From positions 89,906,562 to 89,970,561 of the forward strand of contig OY744604.1 of NCBI GenBank assembly GCA_963556255.1: DNA of 64,000 nt, in the 5' to 3' direction. Positions 32,786-42,300 of the stretch are shown here, piece after piece. Below the pieces are notes generated by a model. That model was not told the origin of the DNA, made no database searches, and saw only the letters and a list, made by a program, of their open reading frames with translations. The position numbers and the translations under genes were made by a program. Every line of letters starts with the position of its first letter. Position 1 is the stretch's first letter. Source of the stretch: Allolobophora icterica (taxonomy: Eukaryota > Annelida > Clitellata > Crassiclitellata > Lumbricidae).

Positions 32786-33570
32786 GTATGTTTTACTTCA
32801 GTAGTCCATGTGAATGTCAAGACTTCTTAAATCCAAAGTTTGTACGAGTTCTAGATAATATCATGCCGTGAACATCCTTAATTTCATAGCGGGCTATTGA
32901 AGAGAAAACTCTGCTGATTTGAGTGGTGTGGTATAAGGAAATGCTGTAGCAAATCAATATTTGCCACTTTGCTATTTACAGTATCAATTACACTGTTATT
33001 TAATCAAACACTAAAATAATTGCTTACTATTGCTAATAGTTTACCCTGCAGTACTTAGCTGTAGCAATTAGTGACAGCCATTTTTATGTATGGTATCGTA
33101 AAGAGGAGCAGAAGCATTTTAGCTAATCATTTTAGGTTACTGAGACAACTGCGTCAGTTTATAGTAATGGTGCATTCTTCTCGTACTGTCATAGTCTCTA
33201 TGGGGCTGCATAATGCTCTCCTGTGACTGATCAATGTTTAAACTGGTGGGTGTGCGTTTAAAAGAAGAAGAGCAGACCCTTAAGCTATCCCTGAAGCAGC
33301 CATGGGTATGAAGTGTTAGCGGCTTCATTTTCTTAGCCTCGTATTATTAATAACAATAATATTGTGCAGTCAACGAAAAGGATTCGCCTGGTGCTTATAC
33401 AATACAACAAAATACAACTAAACATTTACAGCGCGCTTTAACAAGACTAGTCATAGCACAGTGTGAACAGGTGAGTTTTTAATTTTTGATTTTGGATAAG
33501 CAACAGATATGCAATTATACATTGACGGACTATAGCTGGAAGACTGTTCCATTTTATGGGCCCTGCGATC
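32786..33570 (+). other. intron; SINE-like scrap near 33290-33340
   Basis: Mostly unrecognised. GAAGTGTTAGCGGCTTCATT at about 33308 is shared with 62232-62255 next to the tRNA-like SINE head, suggesting a common SINE body. Confidence 0.35.
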
Positions 33571-34330
33571 GAGAAGGCACGACTACCAAACTTCCGGTTT
33601 GTCGAAGTGCAGTAAAAATCCCCTCACGTGGGCGATCGGAGTTCTCTGGAATTGGAAGCAGAACATGACATGAAGGAGAGGTTCCAGAGTGGATATGGTA
33701 CATGAGGAGGGAGACATTGAAGGCGATACATGCTTTGTTGGGAAGCCAGTGTAGTTGTTGCGGGGACGGTGTGATGTGATCTCTAGGGCCAACACCTTTT
33801 ATTGGACGAGCGGCGGTATGTAGAACAGATTACAGGGGTTGTACATGTAGAGTCGAAGAGGGAGGACCGGATAGGACAGAGTTGCAGTAGTCAAGGCGAG
33901 AGATGACTAGGGAGGCAAGTTTCATTTAGGATGCAAGTTTCATTTAGGCAACGTTTCACTTGTCGAATTCGGCGAAGGTGGAAGTAGCATGCTCTAGCAA
34001 TGGATGGGACGTGATATGTCATGCTTAGACTGCAGTCTAACATTAGGGCCTACACAGAATTCTTAATCTTCTTGACGCAAACTGTTGCTTTACACCCTCC
34101 GATGTGGTTCGCGACCTCGGTGTAATGTTAGACTGCAGTCTAAGCATGACATATCACGTCCCATCCATTGCTAGAGCATGCTACTTCCACCTTCGCCGAA
34201 TTCGACAAGTGAAACGTTGCCTAAATGAAACTTGCCTCCCTATTCTTGTTCAAGCCCTCGTCATCTCTCGCCTTGACTACTGCAACTCTGTCCTATCCGG
34301 TCCTCCCTCTTCGACTCTACATTAGGGTGG
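33571..34330. repeat. 200-bp palindrome made from an L2 fragment
   Basis: Left arm 33845-34044 and right arm 34125-34322 are near-perfect reverse complements around an 80-bp spacer. The right arm encodes the L2 RT piece VRDLGVMLDCSLSMTYHVPS with ISRLDYCNSVLSG. The left arm has an 18-bp local duplication (GCAAGTTTCATTTAGGAT). From 33571 to 33845 the left L2 sequence continues unpaired. It is an inverted duplication of a LINE tail, for example from twin priming or a break repair event. Confidence 0.8.
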
Positions 34331-35555
34331 ATCGAACAAAAAAATTTTCGTATCGAATATTAATAGTGACCAAAAGTTTGCGTTTAGCATACGTAAACAA
34401 CTGGGTAAAATTATTTTAAATTTGGACAACGTCTTGAGGGTCCCCAACGAGGTCAAAAATCGTCTGTGCTGTAATAGCAAAAAGGTATGGTTCGCAGGCA
34501 GTTTTTAACTAAATTCTGCTCATTCCTTGCATTTGTTGCATCGTATATGTCAGCTGGAATAATCTAGATCTAGTAGAATATGTCTGGTTAGAACTTTGTG
34601 TACTCTACTACTTTTATATCTAGGCCTACTACTTTTAATCTGTACTCTTTATTTCCTGTTTGGTACATACGCATATTCGTTTATTTCCAATCAGTGACTT
34701 GACACACCGCAAACCATTACAATAAGAGTAGAGCTGGTTAATTAAAAGTTAATTAAATTAAGACACTGTTCCAGAAAGGGATAACATTAATGACATGGCT
34801 ACTGGGTTTCTTTATACAAGACCCTAGAGATGAAGTTTCTATCATCTTTGAGGGGTAGGGAATAATCATGCGGACTCGGTCTTAGACTACAGCGACGCAC
34901 AACCGTAGATGAGAAAATGGGACGGAGCACATGGGTCCTGCACCAAATGACCGACCGCAGAAAGATGTCATCCGCACCGCAAATCATCGCCCTCACACCC
35001 CACATATCCCGCGACACGGCGACAGGTAAACCATTCTACGCATTCTGTCCAGAAACCTCTCCAGGGGTAACGGTCTTCAGCGGTGGCACAACTCCACCAT
35101 GCTGGGGCTGCATACAGAAGACGAGCAACTGTATAGTCGCACCAGCAACCGTGTGTAAGGCCCGATCAGGGAGTTCATGAGCCCTTGACACGTTCGGAGC
35201 ATAGAGAGACCTATAGAGCATGACCTCAGAGTCTCTCGGACATGAGAGGCTGCACGCAGATCCTCAGTTATGTATCTTTTCTTACCATCACAATTGTACA
35301 TGAAGCTAATAAAACCACTGCCAAAGGTCAACTTAAAGGAACCCGGTACAGACCAGAAATATCTGTTGGAAATAACTAACGCTGTTTCTGAGCGTCACTG
35401 CCCACATGACTTATCTAAACGAAACCCCGGAAAATTGAATCATTTAAGGTGGCTCGCAATATTATTGCGAATCGACTTCTCCTTTTGTGTACATCGCAAT
35501 AGCTGAACCATCAGCCAACTTGCAGATTCTCGCTGTGTACATCGTGAAGGTGTAT
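34331..35555 (+). other. intron sequence without a recognised gene
   Basis: ORFs of 60-87 codons occur on both strands but show no domain, composition or splice support. Nothing further can be said. Confidence 0.4.
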
Positions 35556-35559
35556 GCAC

Positions 35560-35945
35560 CGATGTGATTCAGTATCAAAGCTAAGCCGTCGTGCAAAGAT
35601 GGTGCAAGACAGTGCTCCGCTCCGTCCAGCATTCCCGTTATCTTACAGTTGAACAGAAATGTATTGTCGATCCTGTTGTACAGCGGAATGCCTATTTTGC
35701 CTATCCGGAAAACCTACTTCTCTCCATGATTACAAGTGATCGTCAGCACGCACGCGAACTTGAAATTCGTCGCATTCTTAAGGCGAGTTCGTCAACTCGA
35801 GGCTACAATTCAACGTAGGCCTACCAGAACTCAGGTTTGACGCACGTGAGGTCTTTGACCTGATCGACTGGCAAAACTCACACATAACGAACGGCTAACG
35901 ACTGACATTTCGGAGAGATATCTAAAGCTATTTGTGACTAGCGGT
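35560..35945 (+). pseudogene. fragment of a transposon-like protein
   Basis: The pieces FAYPENLLLSMITSDRQHAR with ELEIRRILKA (35690-35785), and after a frameshift LPELRFDAREVFDLIDW and TDISERYLKLFV (35830-35935), resemble the C-terminal region of uncharacterised transposon-like proteins. It may belong with the families at 7.4 and 13.1 kb. Broken and non-functional. Confidence 0.4.
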
Positions 35946-36179
35946 GAACCACCATAGCTAACTTTCCTAAGTTACCTTGTCATATGCAGGCTGTGTAAAG
36001 CTGCGTCAAGTTATTTATTGAATCATCAGCAGCGTTTCGTGGCGCAAAATTGCACATTCCTTCGTCCTTCGGTCTTACGAATGCACGGACAAACCCCGGA
36101 CTGCAGAAGACTGGACGGCTGACCAACGAACTGAAAACGACTTGACGATTGAACAACGGGCTGCTCACGACTTCTTACC

Positions 36180-36480
36180 GGCGCACCTAAAACATCACCC
36201 GGTTGACCACTTCCGACAGCCCGTAAAGAGGCGGCGCTACACCAGGGCGAGCCAGGGCAAATGCCCTGGTAAAAAAGCCTTGCCATTGCCCTGCCAGTAT
36301 TTTTGCCCTGCCCAGAATTTGATCGGGCATAAATCGCCCTCTGCATTCGTTACTTGTAACCTATGCTCTGGTTACAGAAAATGTCTGGCGCCGCCACTGA
36401 GCCCATACACGAATAGTCCCCGGCGCCGCCGCCATCCGCCGCCGCCGCCGCCGTTAAGCTCTCAAGTCGAAACCAGTCGC
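36180..36480. other. GC-rich transposon scrap with GGGCAAATGCCC dyad
   Basis: GCCAGGGCAAATGCCCTGGT is a perfect dyad at about 36250, followed by further GCCCTG motifs and a CGCCGCCGC run at 36425-36450. It looks like the terminal part of a DNA transposon. No partner end was found. Confidence 0.35.
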
Positions 36481-36938
36481 TAAGCTATCGACTGCTAGCG
36501 ACTTCGTTCACTTAATATTTGACTTGTTATTTTAATAGCGGTTTTCAAGTTTAGATTTGACGAAGACATCAGCAGCTGCAGGGCATGAGCAACACTTACA
36601 ATACAATTCAATACAATACTCGTTTGTTGAGGAAAACAAGCTGACATTCCACAACTTGGTGCATTACAAGAGAAAGAGTTTGCTCAATTAGTAAGAGTTC
36701 TTACGGAGAATACAGGGGATATAATTGTTGTTGTCTTTTTGGTTAAAGTGAATTTATGCATTCTTTTACGAAGATGGTGTTGATGATTACGAAGAGGGGG
36801 AATAGGCAGGGTGAGAATTGTCGGAAGCGGTTGGGCGGTTCAACCCATCTAATCTTTCTTAGGACCCACACAGTTAAGTCTTCAATGCACACCCCACGGG
36901 GTCGTTTCCAACCTCCTCAATTGTGCTGGAGTGATTAA

Positions 36939-38672
36939 CCCATTCTCTACCAACTTTTTCTTTCTAAAGAATGCTTACATTTTTCAATACATCCTGACAT
37001 GCAAACATGAACACAAGGTTTAAAATTTTTATTATGGATGCCTCCGAGCAAAATTATTGTGTCAAAGTGGTGCACCCTGGGAGGGTGCGCTAGTAGTTAG
37101 GCAGTACGCGACATATTTCATGGCTACTAAAGGAAATCCAGTATCATTTGTCATTTAATTAAGTTTTTGGCTAGATACTCAAGAAGAGTCATGACATTCA
37201 CTGAAATAATCTCACATATTGACATGAAATTCATCAAAGCACTGCATTTGAAGTCCATTATTACACTTTGTACCCCTCTTTCTTCTGTCTTGCCACAGTG
37301 CGCACAACGTCTCTTTGTTGGGGTATCAGTAAAAAAACGAGCATTGTGTGTCAAACTGAATCTCCACTAGAACGAGTGGATTCAATGGTTGTATTCTGCC
37401 TAGGCACCTGATCTTATCCGGTTGAACAGGTTGCATCAGGTACACACGGACGACTTCTCTCCTGAAGGTACACACGGAAGACGTCTCTCGGAAAGCAAGA
37501 ATATCCAGTGGTGGCTATTGGTATGATGGAGTCTTCCATTATAAAAGCTGTGTATTCTGCCTCATTAGATCCAACGCAAACAGAGACCATCATCATTTCT
37601 TTTGTCCTCATTGTAGTTCTGCAGGTAGCCACATTTGATCAGCTCAATCAACACAGCTCATAGTGTAACGACATTGGACTGGCCAATAGGTAGGCCTATT
37701 CGTATGTACAATCTCGAAGCTGTAGAGTGCTGGGATACCCGTGGATTCAACTCCAACGAAATTTGATACTAGTGTCAGAACTTTATTGTCACGCCATGCC
37801 GACACCATAACACTGGATAGCTTTCTCAATGTATGCTTGGCAGTTCCACGAGGTGCTTTCTCAAGCGAATTGCATTAGTTTGGCGGGAAATTTTCAAGAC
37901 GGGTCTGCTGAATTGTAACAGTTGCCTCTATGTCATGATATCCAACACGTTCAATCAGTTTCACAGATTTGAAGAAGTAGCCAAAAGCATGATTTGGAAG
38001 CGTTGATGGTATTGCAGACAGTAGTTCAAGTACAAATGAGCCGCATAATCCAAATTCAGACTCCTGATATGGTTTATCATGCGTATGGACGCGCCTGCAC
38101 GGACGACGTTATCATCTACCATTATCATCTGCATGACTTCATGCAACTTGAAATACCAACAACAGTTAGAACATCATATTTGGAAGGAAAATAACTCATA
38201 CTTTACTCGTCCAAAACATCAACCAGTCCACCTGATGGATTAGAACAATCAATTTACACTCTTCACCAATATAGAAAAACTTGTACCCATTACCTACTAG
38301 CGCACCCTCACAGGGTGCAGCATAACTTTTCTCTGAACTTTGCAATAAACAGCAATTTTTGTATAATATCACTAATTACCATATAAACAGACGTAATTCT
38401 ATCACATAATATGCTTCCAACTAAATAATTATAAAAACTTACCTTTTTTTCACTTGCAATTTCTTGCAGTTACGAGATGACGTCATCATCTTGATTAATC
38501 AGCCTCCATTTTTGGGTTAAATATATTAAAACTAGAAAAACTCTACTTAGAATGTTTAATCAGCTCAATACAAATAAGATAATACAGTAGTATATTTAGT
38601 TCAAGCCGGATAGCAAAAAATTTGTGTAAACGTTTGAATGCACCCTCCCAGGGTGCGCTAGTAGAAAATGGG
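36939..38672 (-). mobile_element. 1.7-kb piggyBac element with TTAA target duplication
   Basis: TTAA flanks both sides (36935-36938, 38673-38676), and the ends CCCATTCTCTAC and (inverted) CCCATTTTCTAC are the TIRs. A subterminal GCACCCTSSSAGGGTGCGCT repeat appears at 37073, 38292 and 38640. TTAA duplication is diagnostic of piggyBac-type elements. It carries a broken minus-strand transposase. Confidence 0.85.
37150..38200 (-). pseudogene. decayed piggyBac transposase
   Basis: Minus-strand pieces: FKSVKLIERVGYHDIEATV (about 37940), RKLSSVMVSAWRDNKVLTLV then SNFVGVES (37750-37825), HTNRPTYWPVQ followed by SCVD and ADQM (37640-37700), and a Cys-rich C terminus KRRCAHCGKTEERGVQS (37260-37320). 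Order and motifs (W-x-DNK, SN, the Asp of the GVD motif, C-terminal zinc-binding Cys) fit piggyBac. Frameshifts and stops make it inactive. Confidence 0.65.
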
Positions 38673-38771
38673 TTAAGTATGATTTGATTCTGAATCTCTG
38701 AGAAAGTGAAGAAATTTCCATGGTGAATCATGTATGCATTTTTGAATTTTCTCAACAGAAGAATTGATTTT

Positions 38772-39248
38772 TGTCAACCCAATCCTTCCGTTGACAATCC
38801 TTCTGATTAAATCCTTGTTCTCTTCGTACTTAACGCCTATTTAACGTTCACCTTTTGAACACTAATTCTACGTATAAGTATAACCTGAATTAATCAGCAA
38901 CACAGTTTAATATCTTTTCAGTTTAATAAGAAACAAACAGACAGAACTCAATTCGATTACAACTCAACTAGTCAGCCACACTACTACAGCGAACACACTC
39001 GAATTCAAACTTCTCTAGTCAGCATAATTCTTCGCGCCTCTTGACACACCTGTCTTCTGTGCGCATAAACGAACTCTAATAATATACATATAGCGCGCCG
39101 CTGCCGATATCGGCCGGCCGCGCGTGTCACTAAGACTAAACGTTATACATCTATCATATATACATATACACGTGAAACTAAAGTAAGCGCACTTAATATA
39201 TACGCTAATATCTCGCACTGCAAGACTGTACACAAAACTCAGTTCACA
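38772..39248 (-). repeat. 3' LTR of the Gmr1-like element
   Basis: 477 bp, matching 45237-45713 with no difference that I could find. On the element's strand it starts TGTGAACTGAG and ends GGGTTGACA. Contains a GC-rich palindromic block (GATATCGGCCGGCCGCGCGT) near 39105. Confidence 0.95.
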
Positions 39249-39266
39249 TTACCTCCTTCCTTTTTC
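39249..39266 (-). other. polypurine tract
   Basis: On the minus strand AAAAAGGAAGGAGGTAA lies immediately before the 3' LTR, the expected plus-strand primer position. Confidence 0.75.
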
Positions 39267-39362
39267 TGGAATTGAGCAAATTAAATTTAAAAATTCGCGA
39301 AATTACCAAAATACATGAAACATATATATATCTAACTTATCAATAAACAGTCTTACGATTAC

Positions 39363-42300
39363 TTATAGACTTGACAAACAATCAGCAATAATATTCAATC
39401 TGCCCTTCTTGTACTTCACCTCAACATCAAAAGTTTGTAAGGCTAACGCCCAACGCACAAGTTTAGCAGACTTAGACATTGACTCAGTCAAATATGTAAG
39501 AGGATTGTGATCAGTAAAAATGAAAATTTTTGATCCAATTATAATTTCTTTTAATTTGTTTAGAGCCCAAACAATAGCATAGGCTTCCTTTTCCACAGTA
39601 GCCCATCTCTTCTGGGTATCAGTTAATTTCTGACTGATAAATGACACAGGGCGTTCTATTCCCTTGTCGTCCATCTGTGTTAAAACAGCACCGACTGCAA
39701 AGTCACTACTATCGCAGTACAAATTGAATGGTTTTCCCACTTCAAAAACATATAACACTACTTTGGATCGCACAGCCTCTTTAAGTAAATCAAATGCTTG
39801 CTGATGTTCAACAGTCCAATCAATCTTATCAGAAACACGTTTACTAGTTAAATCAGATAAAGGTTTCGCAATCTGTGCAAAGTCCTTAATAAACTGTCTG
39901 TAATAATTAAAAAATCCAAGCAGTTGCTTAACTTGCTTCTTAGTTTCTGGGATCTTCAAATTACTCAAACTTTCAATTCTGTCTGGATTCATCTTTATCT
40001 TACCAGACCCAACCACATGACCGATAAACCTTACTTCACTCTTACCAAATATGCATTTTTTCAAATTCAAAGTAACGTTATGCAATCTCATTTGCATCAA
40101 AAATGCATCTAGATGCTGCAAGTGAATATTCCAACTGTCAGAATGCACAGCAATGTCATCAACATACGGTTCTGCAAAGTCACTTATAGGCTGTAAAACT
40201 AAATTTATCGCCTTAACAAAAGTTCGTCCAGAATTTATCATTCCAAAAGGAACACGAGTAAATTCATACAGTCCATTATGTGTTACAAAAGCTGTCTTCC
40301 ATTGATCAGATTGTTTTACAGGACAAGTCCAATAAGCACTTCGACAGTCCAAAATGGAAATCACATTAGACTTTCCAACTTTGTTCAAAACGTCTCTGAC
40401 AATCGGCATCGGATATTTACAATCCACAGTGAATGAGTTAATGTATCTGTAGTCACAGGCAAGTCTTAAAGATCCGTCTTTCTTTTTAACAATAACCAAA
40501 GGGCTTGCCATTCTGCTCGATGATGGTTTAATAATGTTTGTTTTTAACATTTCTTTGATCTGACGTTCCACTTCTGCTCGATAAATCAAAGGAATTCGAT
40601 ATGCTGCAAATTCCTTTCCATGAAATCCTGGTTTTAGTTCAATTTCATGTTCAACCAATGTACATAATCCGGGTTTTTCTGAAAATCTGTCACAGTATTT
40701 GTTCAAAACTTTCAACAACTGTTCTTGCTGAGTTACTGTTAAATGGCTAATTTGTTCAGGATCGAGGTTAAGTGAATTCTTGTCATCTTGAACCTCGTTC
40801 CTCATTGGTAATTCAACCACTGAACCAAAATCTTCATCTTCTTCAACAATTAGACCACAACTTAATGCTCGAGTAACATATTTTCTGATCTTGTTGGCGT
40901 GAATTATTTTTCGACCATTTTCACCCATATCGACTAAATAAGAGTACTTTGATCTTCGATGTATGATCGTACATGGACCATGCCATCGAGAAATAAGTTT
41001 GTTTGTTGACGTTGGATACAAAACAATGACTTTCTCACCAGCTTCAAATTCTTTGTGCTTTGCTCTCTTGTTATACTGATTCGTGTATTGTAATTGCTTT
41101 TCTCGAGAGTAGGATTCTGCAAACAATAATGCTTTCTCCATATTTTCTTTGAGTTCTTTCAAATACTTTTCTGGTTTAACTCCAACATGAGGTGGTAAGT
41201 TTATTTCTCTAGTCCAACTCTCTTTTAATATTGCCAATGGTCCTCTCGGAATTTTCCCATAGACAAGCATATATGGTGATACTCCAGTAGTTGCATTCGG
41301 CACTTCTCGTAATGCCCACACTGTGAAAGGAATTATCTTGTGCCATTTCCTCGGGTTGTCTATTATCACATGATGGATCATCTTTTTAAATGTCTGATTC
41401 CATCTTTCTACTAATCCAGCAGCCTCTGGGTGTCCTGGTGTGTCGAATCTTGGACTACAGCCCATTAAATTGAGAAATTCTCTTGTCAAACTGGCTGTGA
41501 AGTTCGTTCCTTGGTCACTTGTAATCACTGACGGTACACCAACGTTCATGAACAGTTCCGTCAACGCTTCACACACAGCCTTCGCTGTCAGCGATTTCAA
41601 TAAAAAGATTGTAGGCCATCTGGTGCACGAGTCCACAATGCATAAACAATACTTGTGACCTGCAGCAGATACTGGATCGATCGGGCCAACGAGGTCCATC
41701 GTCATTCTCTTGAAGGCGACCTCTTCTCTTGAGACCGGAGTGATAGGTACTCTATCCATCACCAGACTCCTTGCCTTTAGTTGACACTTCTCGCAAGATT
41801 TACAAAATTTCACAATGTCTCTTCTCATCTTTGGCCATACAAAAGATAATTTTATTCGTTCTCTTGTTTTCTCTTCTCCTAGATGTCCTCCAAACACTGA
41901 TTCATGCGCCAACTCCATCACTTTTATTCGTCTCTCTTTTGGTAACACTAGTTGATATATCGTCTGGTCTAATATCTGATATTTCTTATGCAATAAACCG
42001 TTGATCACACAGAATTCAGATTCTTTCTCTTGTGCTAACTTCCACCACGGCTTCAACGATTCATCCTTTCTCTGTTGCTCTTCGAACTTCTTCGAATCGG
42101 CAATCTGCACCTTTTGTTCTTCGTCCATCTCTTCATCTCTATACAAGTCTCCTATCCCCACATCACATTCATTGTCTTCTTCCGTTTCATTTAATGTGCC
42201 ATTCTCGCATGCAGCCATCTCTTGCTCGTTCATCTCTGATGTTACACCATCTCGCGATAAGCTTCGTTGCTCATTACTTTCGTTTTCCTCATCACTTGAA

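Noticed and set aside
34799..35331. Overlapping ORFs of 60-87 codons on both strands
   Set aside because: No recognisable motif on either strand; left as unannotated intron.
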